NCBI GenBank assembly: GCA_019279435.1
Contig: JAAALK010000082.1
Location: forward strand, 10,565,455-10,629,454
From: Zizania palustris
Lineage: Eukaryota > Streptophyta > Magnoliopsida > Poales > Poaceae
Direction of reading: 5' to 3'
Length of the DNA: 64,000 nucleotides
The notes under the pieces are model-generated. The model searched no databases and had not been told where the DNA came from. It worked only from the letters and a program-made list of their open reading frames with translations. The stretch's first letter is position 1. Each line of letters starts with the position of its first letter. Position numbers and translations under genes: made by a program. Below, one piece after another: positions 45,159 to 57,076 of the stretch.

Positions 45159-45959
45159 CGACTAAAAAAATAAATCCACATCGTGACGTTTGATGTCTGA
45201 GACAGGAAGAATAAAACCCGATGTATTCATGAAGATCAGAAGGCCTACGATGGTGGCGGTGCTCACACGAAGACGAACAGGGAAAAAACAAAAAGTGACC
45301 CAAGCTTTTGTGGGAATAAACTTGATTTCAGAATGGGCAACCCTAACCCTAGGGATTGGAGCCCTATTTATAGGCAACCCAATAGCCTAGGAAAAATACC
45401 AAAAGACCCTTAGGGTTTTTATAGACACTGAAATAAAATGGAAAAGACCAAAATGCCCTTACTATATTTTTACCAACTCGACTGACAGATTGTGGGCCTA
45501 AAGGCAAAATAGTAAACTCCTAAATACAGCTGACTTATCCTGAAGCGGAGCTTTCATAGAAGCTACAGCTTCGCCTCAGAACGGTTAGATCCAAGATCAG
45601 CGGTCAGTTTTGCGCTGAAACTGACAAAGCGTCCACCATCTTCGCACAGGTACCCGGATTGGGCCGGCCCGATTCTGCAGCTCCCTCAGCCTAGCAATCG
45701 CTCGCCGCCCGTGTACCTGAGTCAATCCCGGTCAACAACCCAGTGGATCCTCTGCTGCTCATAGCCCATGTACCCGGATTGGGCTAGCCCGACTTCGCGG
45801 CCCCTCTACCCGAAAATTGCTCGCTGCCCGTGTACCTAAGTCACATGCGGCCCAGACAAAGCAAGTCTTCTCTCCTCTTCGTGTCCTCTTTGACTTCCGT
45901 TGACAATCACTCATCACATCTGAAGACATGAGGCCCATGCTCTTCAACATGGCTCCTTA
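45159..45959 (-). repeat. S2 3' LTR, remaining segment
   Basis: It continues the S2 3' LTR after G2, matching the 5' LTR from about 58186 onward. The minus-strand TATA box is at 45365-45372. The terminus reads CCTTA where the family has CCTCA, so the TG end became TA; the TTA (45957-45959) was then used as the MITE target. Confidence 0.88.
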
Positions 45960-46474
45960 GGGTGTGTTTGGTTCTGCTGATGTGAGTTGCCTGCTGTGAA
46001 AAAGCTACTGTGCACTGCCTGATGTGAAAAAGCTAAAAGTCATTTGGTTGAAACTGCTGTGAGCTGACTGTTTTTTATAACTTATATAATTTTCATCATT
46101 ATAATATTCTATACATATATATAAATAGGAAACACTCAACATTGATGCAACTAAATAACTAAAAATATATTAGATAAATAAAAAGTACATAGTTCATCTT
46201 ATAAAGTAACCGACAACCACATATTATCTCATGAAATTGTGCAATGCAATATAAACCATAATAATGTTAAATCAATTAAGACACCTTGAATTCATACTAT
46301 TTAATCTGAACTAAAAATCAGAAAAGCAGAAAAGCGGGGTCGAGGCTGCTTCCAAATTTGTACTAGAAAAAAGCTGTTTTTTCACAGTAGAAGCAGTTTT
46401 GGTAAACCCGTTTGGTTTAGATTTTTGCTTTTTCACAGCAAAAGCAGATTTCAAAAGCAGAACCAAACGCACCC
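45960..46474. mobile_element. Tourist-like (PIF/Harbinger) MITE, 515 bp
   Basis: The terminal inverted repeats GGGTGTGTTTGGTTCTGCT and (right end, complement) GGGTGCGTTTGGTTCTGCT differ at one place. They are flanked by TTA on both sides (45957-45959 and 46475-46477), the PIF/Harbinger duplication. It is AT-rich inside with no ORF. It sits exactly at the junction between the S2 3' LTR and its polypurine tract. Confidence 0.88.
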
Positions 46475-46477
46475 TTA

Positions 46478-47871
46478 ATCCCCCCTTGATGAGAGCATTG
46501 TCAACACATCTCTTCATCAGCTCTCCAGTATCTGCAAGCACATGTGGAAACACGAAAACAAAACACACAAAAACAGAAAAGAAGAAAATAAAAGTTTAAC
46601 CCTAATGACCAAAAGCCGAACAAAAGCAAGAAAGCGGTCATTACAGTTAACAAAAAAAATAAAGACTCAAAAACAAGTGCAATCTCAGAATTATCAACAA
46701 TGATATCCAAAGAGTAAAGGCAAAAGAGACTAAAAACTCCCCCTGAAACAAATCCCAGAGAATGCCAAAACTACCCTAAACTCTTCTAAAATATCGAGTA
46801 ACCCAAAATTTCTTCCCCTTGTTGACAATTGGACTCATCAAGTGAGACTAAAATGCACTCTAAAGAAACACAGACACAAACTCCCCCTGAAATGCAGCTC
46901 CCCCTCAAAATATGCAATGAATGCAACTGGGGTGCATGTGGAGTGTAGAAAGCATGCTTCTCAGATATGATTGACTGCAATTACAACATATAGCAGGTAT
47001 AGCAAAAGACATACTGTCTAAGACACATGGCATGATCAGTGTAGTAGATGATATCGAAAGAAAATAATTTGCACGCATTTTCAAATTTTTGCAAACAAAA
47101 GCATCACCACATTTTCTAGTCGACAAGCAAGGTAAATCATGAGATGCAAAAGCTAACCGATATCTACCAAGATAAGCATTGTCCAGAACAAAGTGCTTCA
47201 GCAAACTTGTTATCTTTTTAAATTTCAAGCTTTTTCTTTTCCTTTTTCATTTTTTCCATGGGTTATTTGCTTGTCAAACCTTATGCTAACCGACCAAGTC
47301 AAGCCTAGGCCAGAACTGGACCATCAGAAGCTTAAGACATTGGTCTTGGCATACATTACACTGTCCTAGTTCATACCAAAGTGCTAAGGTAAGCAGTCCA
47401 GAACAATGCAATGCGACAAAGCAAACCCACTGGATCTTTTCAAATCAAGCATAAAAAGGCATGGAATTTTCATTTTTCTGATTTTTATCCTTTTTATAGC
47501 ACATTTTCCATGTTAAATCATATAGATGTCCAAGTTGGATATCCGCATCTAAGTAAGGATCTAGCTACAAGGCATGTATCAGATAGCGAAAGCATTCAGC
47601 CTACGCATGCTAGTTACCAGAAGCAATGGTGATCATTTTTCAATTTTAAAGCATAAAAACCATGAATATGACAAATATCAGACATATCATGTGAACTGAA
47701 GCAAAGCATGATCATCGACAAGTAATCAAAAGCATGTACCAGCTAGAATAAGCAGATCAATCATATAATAGAAGCAGGATCAAAGTGTGATATGTGAATA
47801 TGCATGATATGAACACACACGAAAAGACTCAAGAAAAGAGTAAAGAAGAAAGAAAACTAACTCAAAATATC
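46478..47871 (-). promoter_or_regulatory. S2 3' region with polypurine motifs (minus strand)
   Basis: Non-coding sequence between pol and the 3' LTR of S2, homologous to 40350-41617 of S3. On the plus strand the polypurine motifs read CTCCCCCT at about 46737, 46881 and 46899, and CCCCCCTTG at 46479-46487 next to the MITE. No ORF3 is present. Confidence 0.75.
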
Positions 47872-50800
47872 CTAAAAAGGATACACAACTCCCAAATCCC
47901 CTCGCAAATGCTCAAAAGTAGACTAATCTAGGGGTTTGGTGAAAATGTCAGCCAACTGATGATGGGTATCAACATGAACAAGTTCAATGACACCTTTCTC
48001 AAATTGATCCCTCATAAAGTGAAAGCATACATCAATTTGTTTGGTTTTTGAATGGAGACAAAGGTTTTTCCCTACACTAATCGCATTGGTGCTGTCACAA
48101 AACAGAGGAACTCTGGTAGGAAAGAACAACCCAAAATCTCGCAAAGTGGAAATCATCCAAACCAACTGTGAGCAGCAGCTACATACTCAGCCTCTGTGGT
48201 AGAAAGTGCAACTCCAGACTGCTTTTGAAAAGACCAAGAGACAAAAGAAGAACCAAGAAACTAGCAAGTACTGGAAGTCCACTTGCGATCCAACCAGCTG
48301 TAACACCCCAGAAATTAAAAAGGAATAAAATAAAAGAAAATATTATTTAAATCATTTCTGGATTTATTATTAAAGGAAAAACCACAAAAGAACCCAAATA
48401 AAACCAAACAAGGAGAAATACTCCAAATCTGGACTTGAAAAATTTATGAGATGAACTAGAGACCAAAATATAATTTTAGGAATTTTTACAAATTTTTATC
48501 AACAGTGATTCAACCCTTAATCAAATATTTGATTTTCTGGAATTAAATTTAATCAAGAAACAATTTTTAATCTTATTGGGCCGAAACCCTGAAACTCCCT
48601 CCAAAGGCCTTTTTGGCCCAGCCCATTACCGCCCTCCCACTGACAGGCGGGGCCCGCCTGTCGGCGCTCGCCTCCCCTCTCTCCTCCCGCCCGCGCCCCG
48701 CCTAGCCCCACATGTCAGTCTCCACGCGGTCCCCTTCGCCCGCTGACAGCCGTGGCCCGCCTGTCGGGCCTTCCTTTTCTGTTGCGCCCGCTGACAGGTG
48801 GGGGCCACCTGTCAGATCCTTCGTCTTCAATGGAAGGGGATCGCTCCCCTTCCCTTCCCCGGCGATTGCTTTCTGCTTCCACGCCGCCGGCCACCAGATT
48901 GCCCTGGATCACCCCGGATCACCTCCCCCGCATGCCACCGCCTCCTTTCCATCCATGGCGACGCATCTTCGCGCATAAGGAAGCATACCCGAGGGGAATG
49001 GAACCCTCGCCGGAATTGGAAGGAGCCCTCTCGGTTTCCTCGGTTCCCTTCCATTCCGACCGCCGGCGACCCCCTATTTATACCCCTGTGGTCGCCGCCC
49101 TCATCCCACACCACCTAGAGCCCTAGCCGAAGCCCTCTAGAGCGCCGTTGCCACCTCTTCGAGCTCTTCCACCGCTCTGCCTCCGGCGAGCGATCGCCGC
49201 CGCCTCCGGCCTCCCCAGCCCTAGCCACCACCACCGTCGAGTCCGTCGTCGACCGCCCCACCTCGGCATCCACTCCGTTGGTCGAGGACGCCGCCGGATC
49301 GCCGTCGCCGTCGACCACCCGGACGCCCTGCTCGTCTGCCCTCGCCGCCGGCCGCCGTCCGTCGCCCTCCGTCGTCGCCGGAGGTATCATCGTGACCCCC
49401 ATCACCTCCGCGTTACATTTTTGGCCCTAGCTAGGTCCCTAGGCCCTCGCCGTCGCCGCCATAGCCGCACCCGAGCCCGCCGTCGCCGGAGACGAAGGGG
49501 TACTCGACCCCTTTACGGTGTGCCGTGCCGGACGAGATCGAGGCCGTCCGATCACGATCGGAGGGCCGCGATTAAATCCCTTCGGGATTTAATCCGGGCC
49601 CTCGGATCTGATCGAAGAGGTATCGTGCGATCGCAGCTGTCGATCGTTACTTAAACCCCCGGATCCATCTGGTGCGTCCACGTGTACCCATTCGCCACGT
49701 TTTAATCACAACCGTTCATTTTCATTTAAACGTTCCGCCTCGCGCCCGGCCGCTCGATCTGGATCGGACGATCCAGATCGGTTCGGTCCACGCGCACAGT
49801 AGCGCGGTCCACCGTGGGCCTGGCTCACCGTGGACCAGAGCCCATTTCCTGTTTAAATAAAAATTTCAGAAAATGGTTTAAACTTCAAAAATTCATATCT
49901 TGCTCATTTTAACTCCAAATTCCACCATTCAAATTTTGTTAAATCCAGAATAATATTCTCTACACATTAATGCCATAAAAATAGTATGTTACTGTTACCC
50001 AAAATATTTTTTAGCAAATAAAAGAATAAAAATCCCTTAGGATTAAAATCAATAATACAGAAAATAAATTAGGAAAAATCCCAAAAAGTTAAACTTTACT
50101 GTTTTATGCAAAAACTCAGAATAATAAAATACTACTTCACATACAAACACCCACAACTATGTATGTTCTTTTATTTGGTGAATTTTATCTGTTTATTGAA
50201 TGTATTATTTATTTTTCCGTATCAAGAAGACTACGAGTTTGTCGAGGAGCAGGAGTTCTACCCCGAGGTTCCTCCATCCCCCTCTGCTGATCAAGGCAAG
50301 TCATCGACCACCTCTATGGAAACAGTTGATCATAATTGAGACCATGTTTTAATAAATTATCGCTATAACCCATAGGTTAATACTGCATTAGTCCGATAAT
50401 CAAGCCTTACACTTATATTTATTAGATCCCTGTCCTTGTGTGCAAACCCAAGCCATACTTATTGAGCCTTAACTCCTTGTCACTCTACTATAAAAATATT
50501 AGCTAGTGCCCAATGTACCGGCACAACTGCTATAGGTTAAAAAGAACGAGTCGTAGATAGCTGGGTTCTGTATATGAATTTCCCTGTTATTCTCGTCTCT
50601 GGACTCTGTTGGAGTTGGCTAGGTTATAAGTATGGTGGGTTCCGGGTGCAAGCTCGGGCACTGGTTTGTCGCACCCGGGGCACTATAAGGACCGGTCTGC
50701 GGGATCTGTTGCAAAGCACTTCCGTACCAACCACAAGTCTAATGGGTAAGTCCTAACTGGAAGTATGGAATACTCCGGCTTGATGCACCATAGAGGAGGG

Positions 50801-53800
50801 GGCAAGGGGCTAGCCTGCGGGCGACTTGTACCGACGAGGCTCAAGGGGGGGTATGGTGGGGCTCCGATGCGTCGGGACACCATATGAAACCCATAAGAGG
50901 GTGCTATTGGGTCGTGGAGGACTATATGGAAGGTTTTGGCACGAGTTCCCGTGAAATGGGTCATCTCGTTACACCTTGGTGTAAGTGATGAGTGCGTGCC
51001 TTGTGGGTACAGTGGTACATCTCTGATCAGAGTAATTCAATCTTTTCGAAAAGCCGAGCCCACGGTCAAGGGCGGGTTGTGTGACTACTCGCAGTTAGTT
51101 TACAATTGTTTGAATGTTCATGTTATTCATGGCACGTAAGGACTGTTGAGCGAGGTGGGGCTGACTGTACCCCTCGAGTTAGAAGATGATGATACACATG
51201 CACATGTTTACTTTTCCGTACTAATAAATTGCTCACATTTAAAGCTTTACAATTATGCTGCTTCCGCAAAATTAGCCACTATCTCCCTTGTTATTATCTT
51301 GCATTATATTTGCATTCGGTGGCTTGCTGAGTACATCTGTACTCACCCCGTTGACTTACAACATCAGAGCCAGGCTACTACGAGGAGGATGAAGGTCTGG
51401 AGTAGCGACCCAGTCAAGGCGAGACTGGAAGGAGGCGTTCATCTAGGACCCTTGTTTTATTAGTTTCTCTTCATCTTTATTCACTTTTGTATTAATGCGG
51501 TCTACGAACCGTGAATGATTGCCCGTATTGTACGTGGTCGCATGATGAACATCTTGTTTTATTGATTTTCTATGGAATTTCAATAAAGTCATGATTTATT
51601 AAATCGGGGCGTGACACCAGCACCCATCAAAGTCAGCGTCCGAAAAGCCAGATAAATCAAGAGACGATGATGTTGAATAATAAAGACCTAGATCGGGCGC
51701 ATAGGTAAGGTACCTGAAAATGCGCTTGACAGCCTGCCGATGAGACGCGCGTGGTGAAGACTGAAAGCGCGCACACAGTCCCACGACAAACTGTATGTCT
51801 AGCCTCATCGCCGTCAAGTACAGCAGTGATCTGATCATCCCTCGATACTCTCTCTCGTTGACCTTGACACTGCTCTTGTACCCATTAGGGTCATCTAAGG
51901 CTTCAGCTCTCCACCAAAGTCTAATTTCTTCAACATGTCCCACGTGTACTTACTTTGGTGGATGAAGATGTCGTCCTTGGTCTGCTTGATCTAGAGCCCT
52001 AGGAAATACTTGAGCTCACCCATGAAGCTCATCTCAAACTCACTGTGCATCTGCTCAGAAAACTGACACAAGCACATCAGTAGAACCACCAAAAATGATA
52101 CCGTCCACGTAAATCTGAGCAATCAAGAAGTCTGAGCCATCTCTGAGCAAGAAAAGAGTTTTATCCACAGAACCCATCACAAAGCCCTTCCCCAACAAAA
52201 ACTGCTTCAACCGGTCATACCAAGCCCTGGGGGCTTGCTTCAGACCGTATAAAACTTTCTGCAGCTTAAAAACATGTCGAGGAAACTTAGGGTTCTCAAA
52301 ACTGGGGGCTGCCTAACATAGACCTCCTCCTCAATGTACCCGTTCAGAAAAGCACTCTTGACATCCATTTGAAAAATCTTAAAGCCCTTAGAAGCAGTAA
52401 AAGCCAAAAGAATGCGAATGGACTCAAGACGGGCAACATGGGCGAAGGTCTCCTCAAAATCAATGCCCTATTTCTGGCAAAAACCCTCGGCAACTAGTCG
52501 AGCTTTGTTGCGCACCACAACCCCATCTTCACCTTGCTTGTTTTTGAACACCCACTTGGTGCCTATGGGGTTGCATCGGGTGGCAGCTCAACCAGTGTCC
52601 AAACCCGATTGCGGACAAAATTCTCAAGCTCTTCTTGCATGACATTAATCTAGTTCAAATCAGAAAGAGCATGAGAAACATTTCTAGGCTCAAAAAGATC
52701 ACCGATGATGAGCTCCGAGGGGTGATTATGCTGGACTTCTCGGGATCCCAGGTGATCTGAAGTCACCTCACCGAAGTCAGCAGCTAGCACCTCTAGACTT
52801 GACTGAGGGGGCTCGATCGAAGTGGAAGAAGTGATCAGAGGTCCGCCCTCATCGTTAGTCGAAGTCTCAGAAGGTGTGGGTTCTGCAGGCTGTGCAGAAG
52901 GCCCACCCTCATCGAAAGCAGGAGCGTCATCATCTTCCTTGAAGATGGACTCTCCAAGCTCATCATCTCCAGAAAGCTCAAAAGAAGGGGTCAAAGAAGG
53001 CAAGGACTCATCAAAAGAAACCTCGCAAGTCTCGACAAGCTGCTGGGAGTTGAGGTTACAAACACGGAAGCCTCGAGAATGCAAAGCATAACCAAGAAAG
53101 ACTCCATCCCAGCAAGGAGACTCAAACTTGTCCAAATGCCCTCCCTTCTTGAGCACAAAGCACTTGCAGCCAAACGCTCACAAGTGGATCACCTTGGGCT
53201 GTCTGCCAAACCACAACGCATACGAAGTCTTACCTAGGTAAGCTCTAAGAAAAATGCGGTTGGCCAGATAGCAAGCCATGTTCATGGCTTTAGCCCAAAA
53301 ACGCCTAGGAGTCCTGTGTTCATCGAGCATCGTCCTGGCCATCTCGACTAGTGTGCGGTTCATTCATTCCACAACGCCGTTCTGTGGGGGAGTGTAAGGA
53401 GCAGAAAACTGATGATCAAGACCCTGATCACTACAGAAGCTGACGAACTGAGAGTTCTTGAACTCAGAGCCGTTATTAGAGCGAATTGCTCACATCCAAC
53501 CATTGTTCTCATTCTTCAGCTTCAAAATCAGGTCATGAACAAACTGAAAAGTCTCATCCTTAGACTCCAAGAAGAAAACCCATGAGAATCGAGAAAACTC
53601 GTCAACGATCACAAGCACGTACCACTTCCCATCGACTGAGCGTACCCGAGCTGGACCAACAGTATCCATGTGTAACAGCTCTCCTGGGTACGAAGTCATC
53701 ACCTGAGTCACAGGTGAGTAAGAAGCGGCAACCATTTTCCCGTGATGACAGGGATGGCAAACTACATCCTTATCCATCTTAAGCTTGGGAAATCCTCGGA

Positions 53801-54302
53801 TGAGGTCCATAGAGCTCAATCTGACTAGCAGATCAAAGCTCAAATGGCCTAACCTCCTATGCCACTTCCAAAGCTTAGAGGAGGATCTAGCAATCATGTA
53901 GCGAGAAGGGCCAAAAGAACTAGAGAAGTCAATCCAAAAAACCTTACCGAAGGGTAAGATCTGGCAAACCAAAGACCCTCTAGAATCAACCACAGAAGAC
54001 ATGCCCTTCTTAAAACGAACCTCCAAACCATCCTCAAGAAGTTGCGAAACAGAAATCAAGTTGAAGTTCAAATTTCCAACCAAAGCAACATTCTTCAAAG
54101 AGAAATGGTCAGAGATATGAATTGAGCCAATGTCGTGTACCTTCCCTTGACCACTGTTCCTGAAGGTGATGTATTCCTTGGAGCTCGGGTGAGAGAGACT
54201 AGAGAAACATCTGTGATGTCCCGTCTTGTGGCGAGAGCATCCTGAATACATGATCCACACATCCTCTAGTCCTCGATCCTTTACGATCAGTGGCCGTAAG
54301 AG
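47872..54302 (-). pseudogene. S2 pol, decayed and split by L3
   Basis: The minus-strand reading starts with protease (near 54260; the site reads MYSGC, so the aspartate is lost), then the zinc finger and integrase core (53900-53490 and 53363-53178), an acidic spacer (53156-52650), RT (52640-51950) and RNase H (51943-51617 and 48298-47923). The RT catalytic box at about 52090 reads YVDG instead of YVDD. A stop near 47921-47923 is CAG to TAG relative to S3. The natural end is at 47872-47874. Many frameshifts lie in RT. L3 interrupts RNase H after FSDADFDGCW. Confidence 0.88.
48299..51616. repeat. L3: 3.3-kb solo LTR inside S2
   Basis: The insert starts TGTAACACCCC and ends GGGGCGTGACA, an imperfect inverted end pair. 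It is flanked by CCAGC (48294-48298 and 51617-51621); excision restores S2 RNase H. No gag or pol is inside, so it is best read as a solo LTR of a gypsy-type element with very long LTRs; strand is left open, though features below suggest plus. 48600-49850 is very GC-rich with TATTTATA at 49075-49082. A small acidic frame (DYEFVEEQEFYPEVPPSPS) lies at 50223-50339 after a possible intron. Other ORFs in the GC-rich part look like composition artefacts. Confidence 0.8.
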
Positions 54303-57011
54303 GGAGAAAATGGTCCGGCACCAGGTTTAGCAAAAGAGCTAAACCATTGTCGACCCATCTGCTCAAAGGAAGGAAAGTAGAAAGCATCATAAGAGTCTGG
54401 ACCAAAACGCGACTCAAAGCGTGGTCCTCGGTTCTGCCTAAAGTCTCAGCCACGAGGTCCAGAGCCGTATCCAAAATGACCTGGAGCTCTGCCGGAGCGA
54501 ACACCACCCTCCGAAGCATGGGCATGAAAGTCGTCTCCTCTACCACCACCTACACAACGTGGCCTGGCCTCTAGCCTCTCCCCGCATCGAGGAACTCTCA
54601 ATCTACCACCCTGCTAGTAGAACTGCTCCTGCCCACCACGAGCTCTCTCTACTCTCTCAACCCGCTTCCTCTTGAAGCAAAACTCCTCAAGATGCCTGTC
54701 TCTCTAACAGTACTCATAGTGGCAGGTGGGCTTCTTGGGATGTGGTTGAGGCTTGGGGTTCTTGGGCATGGTGGTGTTGGGTGTAGACTCTTTGGTGTGA
54801 GAGGGTCCAGGTAGAGAGTCTAGAGAAGTGTGGAGATGTTTGGGCTTTGGGACCCAGATGGGCTTCTTGGGTGGAGCTTTAGGCTATTCTTGAAACACTC
54901 CATCCTTGGGCTGACTAGCCTGGAAAGACTCAGTGGAGTGAGTCTTGGGATATCTCTGTTCAGGAGTCATCTTACTCCACTCCACTGCTCGGCTAATGGC
55001 ACTCTAAAAATTATCCTTGGTATAGGTGTACCCTACCCCAAACCCATCCTGCCTCTTAAACTTCTAGATCATCATGCCGAGTTGTGGCTCTCTGGTACTC
55101 ACCCAACTAAGGATCTGACGGAGGTAAAGGTTCTCATTCTGGACATCAGCTAGCTCCTCTCTTAAGGAAGCTAGTACCTCTATCAAATTGGACAGACTTC
55201 TCAGCTTTCAGCTTGATCAACTCCAATCTAAGAGACAAGAAGTTCTCACAAACAGTGGGTGGAACTGACAATGTCTCAAGCTCTAGCCTAGTCTATTCTA
55301 GTTCAGCTCTGACTCTCTCCAACTTGCCCAACTTCTCATCACCCTTGGCTTTCAGCTCAGCTAAACTAGCTAGATGGGATGGGCAGTCTACACAAGGCAC
55401 GACGTCAGTGGCATGAGCATCTTTCAGCTCCAGCTGAGCACTCTCAAGCTCAGTGGCCAAAGCGTCCCACTCATCTACCCTCTCTGTGTACCTGGACTTT
55501 AGAGTCATCAGGTCACACAGTAACACCTCACAATTTGGGCACTCACTGCTACAACCCAAGCAAGGCGAAGAAGATAGACTCTCAATCCTGCTGTTGGCCA
55601 TGGCAAGCTCACTCTCAATCTCATCTATCCTTTTCTTAGCCCCTCTAAGCAGTTTCTCCTGATATCTTAACTCCTAACGGTTCTCTTCAAGTAAATCAAC
55701 GACTTCTTGTTGATAGGAGGATACCTTTTCATCGTCATCATCATCGAAGTTGTCGGGGGAGCCCTTCTCTTCCTTATCCCAAAGAGCCATTGACCAGAAG
55801 CTCTTGCGGGATCTTCGGCGGTGATGTGAGCGGGTCTTCGGCCTGTCCCCGAAGGCCATGAAGTAGAGGCCCGCCAGATCATCCTTGTCCTTCCCCTTTC
55901 TGATCATGATCTCCTCATCGCTTGAGCTTTATGAAGAGGAAGAAGACGAAGACCGCTTGGAGTAGCTTCTCTCCATCTCAGTGAAGAAGGCCTTGTCTCG
56001 CTTCTTGTTCTCACGTCGGTAGTCCTTCAGGGCCTTTCTGAAGAATCTTGTCTTGGGCTTGCCCTTTGTGAAGGAGGAGCTGTCGTGCTTGTCGGAGTCG
56101 TAGGAGCCACCACCGATACCCTTCTTGTGACCATTGCACTTGGGGCAGTCGGGAATGAAATGACCTGGATTACCACACTCAAAGCATCTGGATTTTGTGC
56201 CATGTCTTTTGAACATTCGCTTATCATAGACATGACGCACCTGGTTGTTAAACAGACACAAATCATCATCTCCTAGCGACTCAAGCTGGTCCTCAGTGAT
56301 AGACATCAAGGAGAACCCAGTACAACTCATAGAAGAAGAGTCAGCAGAGGGTGTAGCAAGGGCCAGGGTTTTTGATCCAGATCCAGTGAGATTTGATTTC
56401 AACTGGATATCAACCTATGTGGCCTTGAGCTTGCTGAACAGCTCTGAAATTGTCAAGGTATCATAAGAGGTGCTCTCAATGATAGAGGATACCTTGATCT
56501 CCCAGATCTTAGGGTCCAAGGTATGGAGAACCTTGAGCGCCTGCTCATGATCTGAGACCAGCTGAACTCCCTCAGCCTTGTTGGACCGAATCTTGTTAAT
56601 GATCGATTGAAAACGACCAAACAAGGCTTCGACAGATTCACCCAGTTTTTGTGTGAAATTTTCATATTCACGCCGGTAGGTCTGATAGAGCCGAGCCTTG
56701 ACCTAGGCTGTCCCCTCATGGTGTGCCTGGAGGGTAGCCCAGATCTCTCTAGCAGTGGTGAGATGGATCACACGCTCAAATTCAGTGGGACCTAAACTAG
56801 AAAACAAAATGTTCACCACTTTGTTGTTGTTCTGATGTTGGGCGATTATATCAGGAGATGTGTGCTCAGCAACAGACAATATGGTGAAAGTAGCTTGAAC
56901 ACAAATGTCCCAAATGTCCGAGCTCTGGCTCATGAGATAGGCTCGCATGCGAGTCTTCCAATAAGTATAGCCAAAAGCTTCTAGGGATGGGACCTTTCTA
57001 GAATAAGTCAT
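54303..57011 (-). pseudogene. S2 gag, decayed
   Basis: The minus-strand ATG at 57011 starts gag (MTYSRKVPSLEAFGY), colinear with S3 gag. TAG at 56703-56705 replaces a CAG that S3 keeps. Further parts: 56624-56415, 56402-55929 with a zinc knuckle (CFECGNPGHFIPDC) and a serine-rich end, then glutamate-rich helical segments at 55907-55674 and 55601-55293. Near 54700 the second knuckle is damaged (YEYC, a stop, then HLEEFC). The arginine/glycine-rich tail is recognisable at 54620-54310. At least three stops and several frameshifts are present. Confidence 0.86.
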
Positions 57012-57076
57012 GATCACTACTTGGGTTTAGAACCGGTTAAGGTATGGAAAACCCCTAACCAGGCTCTGATACCACT

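Noticed and set aside
48626..49860. Several long arginine/proline-rich ORFs
   Set aside because: High GC content removes stops in many frames; no family motif, and the region is inside solo LTR L3.
49075..50339. Host gene with promoter, intron and acidic exon
   Set aside because: The whole interval lies between L3 ends with a perfect CCAGC duplication, so it belongs to the LTR; kept as a finding only.
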